Of a stretch of 64,000 nt of DNA, positions 28,945 through 37,434 are shown piece after piece. The notes under the pieces were generated by a model. That model did no database searches. It was not told the DNA's origin and was given only the letters and a program-made list of their open reading frames with translations. The stretch is from Salinicola socius (GTDB lineage: Bacteria > Pseudomonadota > Gammaproteobacteria > Pseudomonadales > Halomonadaceae), in NCBI RefSeq assembly GCF_001937195.1, contig NZ_MSDO01000019.1, forward strand, positions 62,001 through 126,000. The letters are read 5' to 3'. Each line of letters begins with the position of its first letter. Positions within the stretch are counted from its first letter, which is position 1. A program made the position numbers and the translations under genes.

Positions 28945-31692
28945 TCAACTCAGCGTGCCGTGGCACTGCTTGTATTTCTTGCCGGAACCGCACGGGCACG
29001 GGTCGTTACGACCGACCTTGGGGCCCTCGCGGCGCACCGGCTGGGCGTTGGCGTCGTCGGTTTCGACCTCGGACTCGGGCCCCGCGCCCTCAGCGGTCTG
29101 CTGGGCGGCGGCGACCGCGTCCTCATGTACCGATTGGCTGGAAGCCTTCTCGCGCTCCAGTGCTTCACGGCGCTGACGCTCCAGATCCTCGACCTCTTCC
29201 TGACGACGAACCTGAACGTGGCTGAGAATACGCGTCACGTCGTGCTTGATGTTGTAGAGCAGCGACTGGAACAGCTCGAAGGCCTCGCGCTTGTACTCCT
29301 GCTTCGGATTCTTCTGCGCATAGCCACGCAGATGAATGCCGCGACGCAGATGATCCATCGACTGCAAGTGCTCCTTCCAGCGAGTATCGAGCACCTGCAA
29401 CATCACCTGTTTCTCGAAGCGCCGCATCATGTCGGCGCCGATCGCCTCGACCTTGGCGACGTACTGGCCGCGATGCTGGTCCAGCAGACGCTGACGCAGC
29501 ACTTCCTCGTTGAAGTTGTCATCCTCTTCCGCCCACTGCACCAGCGGCAGGTCGAGATTGAATTCCTGCTTTATCTGATCCTGGAGCCCGGCCAGTTCCC
29601 ACTGTTCCGGCAGGCTCTGCGGCGGCACGTAGTCGGAGACCGTCTGCTCGAGCACTTCGTCGCGGATGCTGGCGATGTTGTCGGAGATCTCGTCGGCGGC
29701 GAGGATATCGTCGCGCTGTTCGTAGATGACCCGACGCTGGTCGTTGGAGACGTCGTCGTACTCCAGCAGCTGCTTACGAATATCGAAGTTGCGCCCCTCG
29801 ACCTTCTTCTGCGCCCGCTCGACCGCATTGGAGACCATCTTGTGCTCGATGGCCTCGCCTTCTTCCAGCCCCAGCGCGCCCATCAGGCGTTGCACGCGAT
29901 CCGACCCGAACAGACGCATCAGGCTGTCTTCCAGCGACAGGAAGAAGCGTGTCGAGCCGGGATCGCCCTGACGACCGGCACGGCCGCGCAGCTGGTTGTC
30001 GATTCGTCGGGATTCGTGGCGCTCGGAGCCGATCACGTGCAGGCCGCCGGACTCGAGAACCGCCGCATGGCGCTGCTGCCAGTCGGCCTTGATTGCCGCG
30101 ATCTGCTCTTCGCTCGGATTGTCGAGCTTGGCGACCTCGGCTTCCCAGTTGCCGCCCAGCACGATATCGGTACCACGACCGGCCATGTTGGTCGCCAGCG
30201 TGATCGCGCCCGGACGGCCAGCCTGAGCGATGATCTCGGCCTCGCTGTCGTGCTGCTTGGCGTTGAGCACGTTGTGGGGAATGTTCTTTGCCTGCATCAG
30301 CTTGGAGAGATACTCCGACGTCTCGATCGAGGCGGTACCCACCAGCACCGGACGATTGGCCTCGCGCTGGGTATTGACGTCCTCGATGATCGCGGCGTAC
30401 TTCTCTTCGGCGCTCAGGTAGACCAGGTCATTCAGATCCTGCCGAGCCAACGGCCGGTTGGTGGGAATGACCAGCACGTCGAGACCGTAGATGTGATTGA
30501 ACTCGAAGGCTTCGGTATCGGCGGTACCGGTCATCCCCGCCAGCTTGTCGTAGAGGCGGAAGTAGTTCTGGAAGGTGGTGGAGGCCAGCGTCTGGCTCTC
30601 GCGCTGGATCGGCACCCCTTCCTTCGCCTCGACTGCCTGATGCAGGCCTTCCGACCAGCGCCGCCCCGGCATGGTACGGCCGGTGTGCTCATCGACGATG
30701 ACGACGTTGCCGTCGGCGACGATATAGTCGACGTCGCGGTGGTAGAGACAGCGTGCGCGAAGCGCCGAGTGGATGTGCTGCAGCAGCCCCAGATTCTGTA
30801 CCGCGTAGAGCGAATCTTCGGCTTTCAGCAGACCCGCTTCCCGCATCAGTGTCTCGACCTGCTGGTGACCTTCTTCGGTCAGCTCGACCTGCTTCTGCTT
30901 CTCGTCGATCAGGAAATCGCCGGTGGTCGGGTCTTCCTCGTCGGTGCACTGCTTGAGCTGCTTGGAGAGCGTATGGATCGTGCGATAGAGCTCGACGTTT
31001 TCTTCGACCGGACCGGAGATGATCAGCGGCGTACGCGCTTCGTCGATCAGGATCGAGTCGACCTCATCGATGATCGCGTAGTGCAACGGTCGCTGGACCT
31101 TGTCCTGCAACGAGAACGCCATGTTGTCGCGCAGGTAATCGAAACCGTACTCGTTGTTGGTGCCGTAGGTGATATCGCAGGCATAGGCCTGACGCTTCTC
31201 TTCGTTGGGCTGCCCCGAAGCGATGACACCGACACTCAGGCCAAGAAATTCGTACAACGGGCGCATCCAGTTGGCGTCACGGCTGGCCAGGTAGTCATTG
31301 ACCGTGACCACGTGCACACCCTTGCCGGGTAGCGCATTGAAGTAGACCGCCAGGGTACCGACTAGGGTTTTACCCTCGCCGGTCTTCATCTCCGCGATAC
31401 GCCCATCGTGAAGCGCCATGCCCCCCACCATCTGGACGTCGAAATGGCGCATGCCCAGAACCCGCTTGCTCGCCTCGCGAACCGTGGCGAATGCCTCCGG
31501 CAGCAGTGCATCGAGCTTCTCGCCATCGGCGAGCCGCTGACGGAACTCGGTCGTCTTGGCCTGGAGTGACGCGTCATCGAGCGCCTCGAACTGGGCTTCC
31601 AGGTCGTTGATCGCCACCACCTGCTTGCGCATGCGCTTGACGTCGCGGTCGTTCTTGGAACCGACCAATTTATGTAGCAATCCGTTCAACAT
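28945..31692 (-). CDS. secA: Preprotein translocase ATPase SecA
   Basis: 915-residue motor of the Sec export pathway. It shows Walker [10 protein letters not shown] near residue 105, the [16 protein letters not shown] helicase box, the preprotein cross-linking and helical scaffold domains, and a C-terminal zinc motif [14 protein letters not shown] that binds SecB and phospholipid. The Shine-Dalgarno AGGA lies 8 nt before the ATG at 31692 (bases 31701-31704) and can be masked by pairing with the end of the upstream 114-codon gene. See the entry for that gene. Confidence 0.99.
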   Translation of the reverse strand: MLNGLLHKLVGSKNDRDVKRMRKQVVAINDLEAQFEALDDASLQAKTTEFRQRLADGEKLDALLPEAFATVREASKRVLGMRHFDVQMVGGMALHDGRIAEMKTGEGKTLVGTLAVYFNALPGKGVHVVTVNDYLASRDANWMRPLYEFLGLSVGVIASGQPNEEKRQAYACDITYGTNNEYGFDYLRDNMAFSLQDKVQRPLHYAIIDEVDSILIDEARTPLIISGPVEENVELYRTIHTLSKQLKQCTDEEDPTTGDFLIDEKQKQVELTEEGHQQVETLMREAGLLKAEDSLYAVQNLGLLQHIHSALRARCLYHRDVDYIVADGNVVIVDEHTGRTMPGRRWSEGLHQAVEAKEGVPIQRESQTLASTTFQNYFRLYDKLAGMTGTADTEAFEFNHIYGLDVLVIPTNRPLARQDLNDLVYLSAEEKYAAIIEDVNTQREANRPVLVGTASIETSEYLSKLMQAKNIPHNVLNAKQHDSEAEIIAQAGRPGAITLATNMAGRGTDIVLGGNWEAEVAKLDNPSEEQIAAIKADWQQRHAAVLESGGLHVIGSERHESRRIDNQLRGRAGRQGDPGSTRFFLSLEDSLMRLFGSDRVQRLMGALGLEEGEAIEHKMVSNAVERAQKKVEGRNFDIRKQLLEYDDVSNDQRRVIYEQRDDILAADEISDNIASIRDEVLEQTVSDYVPPQSLPEQWELAGLQDQIKQEFNLDLPLVQWAEEDDNFNEEVLRQRLLDQHRGQYVAKVEAIGADMMRRFEKQVMLQVLDTRWKEHLQSMDHLRRGIHLRGYAQKNPKQEYKREAFELFQSLLYNIKHDVTRILSHVQVRRQEEVEDLERQRREALEREKASSQSVHEDAVAAAQQTAEGAGPESEVETDDANAQPVRREGPKVGRNDPCPCGSGKKYKQCHGTLS

Positions 31693-31701
31693 GATCTATT
31701 T

Positions 31702-31800
31702 CCTGCCTGACTCGGTTTCCTGCATAACTCTGAGAAGGCGATGCCATGACAGCTGCATCGACCCGCGATGATATGAATCGTATGACGATGATCAGGCGGG
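31702..31800 (-). promoter_or_regulatory. Candidate SD-masking helix controlling secA translation
   Basis: On the minus-strand RNA, CCCGCCUGA (31800-31792; the last two sense codons and stop of the upstream leader gene) can pair with UCAGGCAGG (31710-31702), giving eight pairs and one C-A mismatch. The second arm contains AGG of the secA Shine-Dalgarno. The 81-nt loop holds smaller hairpins (GATGC/GCATC and CATCG/CGATG). A ribosome paused with the Pro110 codon in the P site would cover the first arm and free the secA site. This is a reading of the sequence, not a folding calculation. Confidence 0.5.
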
Positions 31801-32136
31801 TACAGGCGGGCCACGCCGAGAGATGACGTCCAGCGCAGCGCTGGCGATCACGACGGGTTCGGAATATCCGGGTAGCGGCGCAAGAGAAGCTGTGGCCTGA
31901 GGATGCGTGGGACGCTTGGCGGCAACGCGAGCGACGCGTCGAGACTCGGCACGAATGGCCTCCGGGGCCATCAGATAAACCTGGGTCAGACGCTCTGCCA
32001 GCCGCATGGCTTCCGCGTGCATCAAACCCGCGGGCAACAGACAGCCGACCAGCACACTCGCCAGCCACCAATGGGCTCGCTGCCGGGGGCGCCATACGGA
32101 ACCACGCTGACCGGACTGCGCTTTGGCCGAACTCAT
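31792..32136 (-). CDS. Putative SecM-like export-sensing translation-arrest peptide upstream of secA
   Basis: 114 residues, ending 99 nt before secA on the same strand. Residues 1-43 form an export signal: a basic stretch (WRPRQR), a hydrophobic core (WWLASVLVGCLLPAG) and a possible signal peptidase site after MHA. The body is Ala/Arg-rich with no domain that I recognise. The C-terminus is ISRRGPPVPA: Arg108-Gly-Pro-Pro111 stands three residues from the stop. E. coli SecM has RAGP four residues from its end, and other known arrest peptides use RAPP. The distance from signal to motif (about 65 residues) would let the signal engage SecYEG while the ribosome pauses. The ribosome site (GGAG, 12 nt before the ATG) is modest. 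Position matches an uncharacterised gene between secA and dciA in Pseudomonas. The gene is likely real; the arrest function is inference. Confidence 0.7.
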   Translation of the reverse strand: MSSAKAQSGQRGSVWRPRQRAHWWLASVLVGCLLPAGLMHAEAMRLAERLTQVYLMAPEAIRAESRRVARVAAKRPTHPQATASLAPLPGYSEPVVIASAALDVISRRGPPVPA

Positions 32137-32198
32137 GCTGTCGACGAACTCCGCGTCGTGATAGGTTTAGCGGGTCTATCCCCACCGCGTGCAAGCCG

Positions 32199-32684
32199 AT
32201 GAGTATAAAGGCTAAGCGTTTGCGAGCCCAGCCCGTTTCCCGACTCCTGACCCAACCGGGGGGGTTGGGCGACGTGATGCGCATGGCAACGCTGATCGAA
32301 CGTGCCCAGAGCCACTTGAGACATCAGCTGCCGCCGGATGTGGCCGAGCATATCTACGTCGGCGGCTACCATGACGGCGTTTTGACGCTGATCACCGATC
32401 GCGCAGCCTGGCTGACCTGGCTGCGCTACGAGCAGCCGCGCTTGCTCAAGCTGCTGCATCAACTGCCGGGGTTCGAGGCGGTGATGAAATTCTCGCTGAA
32501 GGTGCGCCCGATCCGGCCGGTCAAGGCGATCCCGAGACAGACGCGGCGGCTGTCTCAAGCCGGGGCCGAAGCGCTGTCCGATTGCGCGGAAGGTCTGGAA
32601 GAGTCACCGCTCAAGCGGTCATTGAATCGGTTGGCATCCCACGCCCATGCGCCGCCGGAAACCGGCAGCGACTCGAGCTCGTGA
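32199..32684 (+). CDS. dciA: DUF721 / DciA family replicative helicase operator
   Basis: 161 residues of the DUF721 family. DciA helps load the DnaB helicase at the origin in bacteria that lack DnaC. The N-terminal 100 residues form the KH-like domain (ERAQSHLRHQLPPDVAEHIYVGGYHDGVLTLITD), followed by a basic, flexible tail. It is divergent from the secA leader gene, with 62 bp between starts. The same neighbour relation to secA and lpxC exists in Pseudomonas. Confidence 0.88.
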   Translation: MSIKAKRLRAQPVSRLLTQPGGLGDVMRMATLIERAQSHLRHQLPPDVAEHIYVGGYHDGVLTLITDRAAWLTWLRYEQPRLLKLLHQLPGFEAVMKFSLKVRPIRPVKAIPRQTRRLSQAGAEALSDCAEGLEESPLKRSLNRLASHAHAPPETGSDSSS

Positions 32685-32752
32685 CACCGGCCTCATCCTT
32701 CTCTCACACCAGGGTGGCAACTGGCCGCGCCTGCCGCTCACCGTTCAAACGC

Positions 32753-32779
32753 GAAAACGCCGATCCAGGGATCGGCGTC
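32753..32779 (-). terminator. Intrinsic terminator of lpxC
   Basis: On the minus strand ACGCCGATCC / GGATCGGCGT with a short loop followed by TTTTCG, 51 nt past the lpxC stop. It marks the end of the dcw transcript. Confidence 0.75.
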
Positions 32780-32829
32780 GAATTCTACGGCAGAACGGCA
32801 TCGTCCCGTTGGCGATGACCGGAGGCTCA

Positions 32830-33741
32830 TCAAGCCATGGCAGGCGCTGCGTAGGAGATCGGTGCAGCCTGAGTCGCTTCTTCGAAGGTCACGATTTCGT
32901 AAGCCTCAGGGTGCGCAAGCAGTTCGCGGCAAAGCTGGTTGTTGAGACCATGCCCGGACTTGTAGCCCTTGAATTCCCCAATCAGGCTGTGGCCCAACTG
33001 GTACAGGTCACCGATCGCATCCAGCATCTTGTGCTTTACGAACTCGTCGTCATAGCGCAGTCCGTCCTGATTAACGATGCGGTAGTCATCGAGAACGATG
33101 GCATTGTCCAGGCTGCCGCCCAGCGCCAGGTTTTGGGAGCGCAGGAACTCCAGGTCGCGCATGAAGCCGAAGGTGCGTGCGCGAGAGACCTCCTTGACGA
33201 AGGAAGTGGTGGAAAAATCGACGCTGGCCGTCTGCTTCTGCTGCTCGAAGACCGGATGATCGAAATCGATCGCGAAGCTGACCTTGAAACCGTTGTGAGG
33301 CAAGAAGGTCGCCTGCTTGCCGTCGTCGCTGACAGTGACTTCCTGCTTGATGCGAATGAACTGCTTCGGCGCGGCCTGCTCGGCGATACCCGCTGACTGA
33401 ATCAGGAACACGAACGGACCCGCACTGCCGTCCATGATCGGCACCTCGGGGGCGCTCAACTCGACGTAGGCGTTGTCGATACCCAAGCCGGCAAACGCCG
33501 ACATCAAATGTTCGACTGTGGCAACCTTGACGCCATCCTTGGATAGCGCGGTACACAGATTGGTGTCGGTAACGCTCTCGGCATGCGCCGGGATATGCAC
33601 CACCGGGTCGAGATCAGTACGTACGAACACGATGCCCGTATTGGGCGTTGCGGGCCGCAGCGTCAGATACACTTTCTCTCCGGAATGGAGTCCCACGCCT
33701 GTGGCGCGGATCGTGTTCTGCAACGTTCGTTGTTTGATCAT
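32830..33741 (-). CDS. lpxC: UDP-3-O-acyl-N-acetylglucosamine deacetylase
   Basis: 303-residue zinc deacetylase for the committed step of lipid A synthesis. Zinc ligands: His78 (TVEHLMSAF), His and Asp in [10 protein letters not shown]. The catalytic His lies in SGHGLNNQL. The start at 33741 ([21 protein letters not shown]) is the family N-terminus. It is last in the dcw cluster and has its own probable promoter at 33783-33811. The C-terminal tail is short, with an Ala-rich end; in E. coli the tail is used for FtsH degradation. Confidence 0.98.
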   Translation of the reverse strand: MIKQRTLQNTIRATGVGLHSGEKVYLTLRPATPNTGIVFVRTDLDPVVHIPAHAESVTDTNLCTALSKDGVKVATVEHLMSAFAGLGIDNAYVELSAPEVPIMDGSAGPFVFLIQSAGIAEQAAPKQFIRIKQEVTVSDDGKQATFLPHNGFKVSFAIDFDHPVFEQQKQTASVDFSTTSFVKEVSRARTFGFMRDLEFLRSQNLALGGSLDNAIVLDDYRIVNQDGLRYDDEFVKHKMLDAIGDLYQLGHSLIGEFKGYKSGHGLNNQLCRELLAHPEAYEIVTFEEATQAAPISYAAPAMA

Positions 33742-33782
33742 GGGCATCGACCTGCCAGTCAAATAGTTTGGAAACGGTGTTC

Positions 33783-33811
33783 ACTATAACACCAACCCAC
33801 CGCTTCACCAA
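33783..33811 (-). promoter_or_regulatory. Probable sigma-70 promoter of lpxC with palindrome over the -10
   Basis: Minus strand TTGGTG (33811-33806), 17-nt spacer, TATAGT (33788-33783), 42 nt before the lpxC ATG. An inverted repeat GGTGTT-N6-AACACC covers the -10 box (33776-33793), a possible operator. Confidence 0.6.
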
Positions 33812-33851
33812 CCATATCGACGTTACAGAATGATGATCGGCGGTTAACCGA

Positions 33852-35021
33852 TCAATCAGCCTGACGACGCAAGAAGGCCGGAATGTCCAGATAGTCGTCC
33901 ATATCGGAGGTCTTGCGCTTATCCTGAGGCGACTTCTTGGCAGCAGCTTCCTGCTCGGCACGCGCGGCTTGCTGGCGCATCACGGCAGGCTGCTGAAGCT
34001 TGCGGTAGTCGGTCGTTTCGGGACGTGAAGCGACAGTCTCGCGCGGCACCGCTTTTTCTTTCTGGGCATCCAGGCCAGCGGCGACCACGGTCACGCGCAG
34101 CTCGTCCGACATTTCCATGTCGATGGCCGTGCCTACGACAATGGTAGCGTCCTGAGAAGCGAACTCCTGAACCGTCGCACCGACATCATTGAATTCACCA
34201 ATGGAGAGATCCGGGCCGGCCGTGATATTGACCAGAATGCCGCGCGCGCCGTGCAGATCGATATCTTCCAGCAGCGGGCTGCGAATGGCCTTCTCGGCAG
34301 CTTCGCGAGCGCGATTCTCGCCAGTCGCGGCACCGGTCCCCATCATCGCCATGCCCATTTCGGACATCACCGTTCGCACGTCGGCAAAGTCGACGTTGAT
34401 GATACCGGGGCTGGTGATCAGTTCGGCAATGCCCTGAACGGCGCCCAGCAGCACGTCGTTGGCGGCGCTGAATGCAGTCAACAGACTGGCATTCTTGCCC
34501 AATACCGACAGCAGCTTTTCGTTGGGAATGGTGATCAGCGAGTCGACATATTCGGAAAGCTCTTTCATTCCCTCTTCCGCCGCACGCATGCGCTTCGGTC
34601 CCTCGAACGGGAACGGGCGCGTCACGACCGCGACAGTCAGAATACCGAGCTCCTTGGCGACCTGAGCAACGACGGGCGCGCCGCCGGTACCGGTACCGCC
34701 ACCCATGCCGGCCGTGATGAAGATCATGTCCGCACCCTGCAGCATGTCCGCGATGCGATCGCGATCTTCCATCGCCGCCTGGCGACCGACATCCGGATTC
34801 GCGCCCGCGCCCAGCCCTTTGGTGATCTCGCTACCCAGCTGAAGCACGGTCTTGGCCGCCACGCGCTTGAGCGCCTGGGCATCGGTGTTGGCGCAGATGA
34901 ACTCGACGCCTTCGATGTTACTCTCGACCATGTGGTTGACGGCATTACCGCCGCCGCCGCCGACACCGATGACTTTGATGACTGCACTACTAGAAGGTGC
35001 GTTATCTACTAGTTCGAACAT
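33852..35021 (-). CDS. ftsZ: Cell division protein FtsZ
   Basis: 389-residue tubulin-like GTPase that forms the division ring. It shows the tubulin signature GGGTGTGGAP, the N-terminal IKVIGVGGGGGNAV, and the T7 synergy loop NVDFADVRTVM. A flexible linker (about 318-370) leads to the conserved C-terminal peptide DYLDIPAFLRRQAD, which binds FtsA and ZipA. It lies 30 nt after ftsA and 110 nt before lpxC. Confidence 0.99.
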   Translation of the reverse strand: MFELVDNAPSSSAVIKVIGVGGGGGNAVNHMVESNIEGVEFICANTDAQALKRVAAKTVLQLGSEITKGLGAGANPDVGRQAAMEDRDRIADMLQGADMIFITAGMGGGTGTGGAPVVAQVAKELGILTVAVVTRPFPFEGPKRMRAAEEGMKELSEYVDSLITIPNEKLLSVLGKNASLLTAFSAANDVLLGAVQGIAELITSPGIINVDFADVRTVMSEMGMAMMGTGAATGENRAREAAEKAIRSPLLEDIDLHGARGILVNITAGPDLSIGEFNDVGATVQEFASQDATIVVGTAIDMEMSDELRVTVVAAGLDAQKEKAVPRETVASRPETTDYRKLQQPAVMRQQAARAEQEAAAKKSPQDKRKTSDMDDYLDIPAFLRRQAD

Positions 35022-35051
35022 TGCCCCGTCTCCAAGACCGCTTGCGGCCTG

Positions 35052-36323
35052 TCAGAAATTTCCTTTAAACCAGCCTTTGAGTCGCTCCAGCGTCGAAACC
35101 TCATCCCTGGTTGCGCGCCGGGGAAGTGAAACTTCCCGTTGAGGCTGGGCTGATACTGCGCGAGAGTGCTTGGCGTCTTTCATTCCGTAGAGTAGCAAAC
35201 CTACCCCTGTCGAATAAATCGGGTTGCGCACCACGTCCGCCAAGCCGCGGACATTGTACGGGCAAGCGATACGAACCGGCATGTGGAATATCTCCTCCGC
35301 CAGCTCCACGACCCCTTCCATTCGGGAAGTCCCCCCCGTCAACACGATCCCGGCCGCCACCAGATCCTCGTAACCGCTGCGACGCAGTTCTTCGCGCACC
35401 AGAGTGAAGAGTTCCTCATAACGGGGTTCGACCACTTCCGCCAGAGCCTGGCGGGAGAGATCCCGCGCCGGACGATCGCCGACACTGGGAACCTTGATCA
35501 TTTCGTCGCTGCTCGCCAGCTGTGTCAGCGCGCAGGCATATTTGACCTTGATGTCTTCGGCATACTGGGTTGGCGTACGCAGCGCCATGGCGATGTCGTT
35601 GGTCACCTGGTCGCCGGCGATCGGAATGACCGCGGTGTGACGAATGGCGCCTTCGGTGAACACCGCAATGTCGGTCGTGCCGCCTCCGATATCGACCATG
35701 CAGACGCCGAGTTCGCGCTCGTCCTCGGTCAATACCGCATGACTGGAGGCCAACTGCTCGAGAATGATGTCGTCGACTTCCAGACCGCAACGCCGCACAC
35801 ACTTCTCGATGTTCTGGACGGCATTCATCGCCGCCGTCACCAGATGCACGCGCGCTTCCAGCCGCACGCCGGACATGCCCAGAGGCTCGCGGATGCCCTC
35901 CTGGGTATCGATCGCGAACTCCTGCGGGATGACGTGGAGTACACGCTGGCCTTCGGAAATGGCACGGGCACGGGCGGAATCGATGACACGATCGATATCC
36001 GCGGGCGCGACTTCACGCTCCTTGATCGCCACGACGCCATCGGAGTTCATGGAACTGATGTGACTGCCGGCAATGCCGACGTAGACGGAATGGATGTCGC
36101 AGCCAGCCATCAGTTCGGCTTCTTCGACGGCGCGCTGAATCGACTGAACGGTTGATTCGATATTGATCACCACACCCTTCTTCATACCTCGCGAAGGATG
36201 CGAGCCAATCCCGGCAATTTCCAACCCGCCATCATCAGTGGGCTGACCCACGATGGCGACCACCTTGGATGTTCCGATATCCAGCCCGACCACCATATTG
36301 GAAGCGTTGGATTGTCCTGCCAT
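35052..36323 (-). CDS. ftsA: Cell division protein FtsA
   Basis: 423-residue actin-like protein that tethers FtsZ to the membrane. It starts with the ATPase fold motif VVGLDIGTSKVVAIVG and has phosphate motif VDIGGGTTDIAVF. The C-terminal amphipathic helix ERLKGWFKGNF is the membrane anchor. It is separated from ftsQ by an unusually long 336-bp gap with a likely promoter. Confidence 0.98.
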   Translation of the reverse strand: MAGQSNASNMVVGLDIGTSKVVAIVGQPTDDGGLEIAGIGSHPSRGMKKGVVINIESTVQSIQRAVEEAELMAGCDIHSVYVGIAGSHISSMNSDGVVAIKEREVAPADIDRVIDSARARAISEGQRVLHVIPQEFAIDTQEGIREPLGMSGVRLEARVHLVTAAMNAVQNIEKCVRRCGLEVDDIILEQLASSHAVLTEDERELGVCMVDIGGGTTDIAVFTEGAIRHTAVIPIAGDQVTNDIAMALRTPTQYAEDIKVKYACALTQLASSDEMIKVPSVGDRPARDLSRQALAEVVEPRYEELFTLVREELRRSGYEDLVAAGIVLTGGTSRMEGVVELAEEIFHMPVRIACPYNVRGLADVVRNPIYSTGVGLLLYGMKDAKHSRAVSAQPQREVSLPRRATRDEVSTLERLKGWFKGNF

Positions 36324-36391
36324 AGGTCGGGGTCGCTCCTCAAACTTGACCGATAAACCGAATAAAAATGGGCCAATAAAGATTCGCGCTT

Positions 36392-36420
36392 ATTATAGGA
36401 ACAAGACGACCTTTTTCACC
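36392..36420 (-). promoter_or_regulatory. Probable promoter of ftsA-ftsZ
   Basis: A perfect TATAAT lies at 36397-36392 on the minus strand, 68 nt before the ftsA ATG. The -35 region is poor (GGTGAA with 17-nt, or TGGTGA with 18-nt spacing), which suggests help from an activator. See the palindrome entry. Confidence 0.6.
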
Positions 36421-36435
36421 AGCCCATTGGTGAAA
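36414..36435. promoter_or_regulatory. 8-bp inverted repeat over the -35 of the ftsA promoter
   Basis: TTTCACCA-GCCCAT-TGGTGAAA, an exact palindrome with a 6-base centre. It overlaps the weak -35 of the putative ftsA promoter and has no T run after it, so it reads as a protein-binding site and not as a terminator. Confidence 0.5.
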
Positions 36436-36659
36436 CAAAAGCCACATTAAGCGCTTTTTCTTTAAAAGGGAAATAGGGAAAGAGTCTGAGGGCTAATTAA
36501 GCCCCCTCGACATGGCGGAACGCGCCGATCGTGAAGGTTAAGCGTGCGACGACGAGCAGGATATCGACTTCCACCGGGCGCACTTCTTGCGGGATAGGAG
36601 GCGCCGAGACGGCGCCAACTGCGGGCTCGGGGCAAGCTTAACTGACGGCGGGGTGCAGA

Positions 36660-37379
36660 CTAATCATTGGAGACAGTCGTCGTTTCGCCATGCTTGGCCA
36701 CCGAAACACCATTGGGATAACGAAGATCGATGTAGCGTATCTGCGACGCCTCTTGCCCCAACTGTCGCTTCCATGCAGCAATAAAACGTGCCAGTCGTGC
36801 ATCCAAGTCCGTACGTCCGAGAATGACCCAGACACCATCATTGACCTGAAAGCGCCAGGCGCCACGTGGCTCCAGCCTCAGTTGGGTGATCGAAAGGCCC
36901 AGCTCCGCCAGTGCGCGACGTAGGGAGTCGTAGTAGCCGAGCACTTCTCTCCCCGATCCGGCGGGCCCGCCAAGATCCGGCAGGCGGCGGCCGAAATCAC
37001 TTACCGGTCCGGGCGCGAAAGGCTGACCGCGGGTGTTCAATAGCTGTTCATCATTCCAACGGGCTACTGGATCCTGTTCGTAGAGCACAAAGCGCAGCGT
37101 GTTGGGCCACTCGCGCGACACGGTGACCTCTCGCAGCCAGCCGATCTGGCGTGCCTCGTTGCGCAGATCGGTCAATGACAGGGAGAGCCAGGTATGCCCG
37201 CGCACCAGGGGCGCCAGCTCTTTCTGCAGATAACTCGCACTCACGTAATTCAAATCGCCGCTGATCGACACGCGAGCAATGGGCTTGTCCAACCACAACC
37301 ATAGTGCTCTGCCGCCGGCGCCGATGAGCACCACGATCATGAGTACGCCGAGCAGAGTACCCCGGGCGCTGGAATTCAT
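36660..37379 (-). CDS. ftsQ: Cell division protein FtsQ
   Basis: 239-residue bitopic membrane protein of the divisome core that binds FtsB-FtsL. It has a short cytoplasmic N-terminus, a transmembrane helix at about residues 8-30 (LLGVLMIVVLIGAGG), a POTRA domain (IARVSISGDLNYVSASYL), then the beta domain. Length is typical. It lies 55 nt after murC, without ddlB between them. Confidence 0.96.
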   Translation of the reverse strand: MNSSARGTLLGVLMIVVLIGAGGRALWLWLDKPIARVSISGDLNYVSASYLQKELAPLVRGHTWLSLSLTDLRNEARQIGWLREVTVSREWPNTLRFVLYEQDPVARWNDEQLLNTRGQPFAPGPVSDFGRRLPDLGGPAGSGREVLGYYDSLRRALAELGLSITQLRLEPRGAWRFQVNDGVWVILGRTDLDARLARFIAAWKRQLGQEASQIRYIDLRYPNGVSVAKHGETTTVSND

Positions 37380-37434
37380 GACGTTTGTCCTGTCTTGACG
37401 ATGGCGAGACAGGACCAGCGACGTCTCGACAGAC

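Larger units (their letters stand above)
36324..36659. other. AT-rich gap between ftsQ and ftsA
   Basis: 336 bp with no convincing gene. The half nearest ftsA is AT-rich. It contains the ftsA promoter, the palindrome at 36414-36435, and the hairpin GGGCT-AATTA-AGCCC near 36490-36504 lying past the ftsQ stop, which might act as a weak terminator although no T run follows. Confidence 0.6.

Noticed and set aside
28960-31332. A 790-codon open frame on the plus strand opposite secA
   Set aside because: It mirrors the SecA frame on the opposite strand; in GC-rich DNA with strong third-position bias such long antisense frames are common. No ribosome site or domain supports it.
36486-36508. GGGCT-AATTA-AGCCC as the ftsQ terminator
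   Set aside because: Short stem and no T run on the minus strand. It may slow transcription, but I would not call it a terminator.
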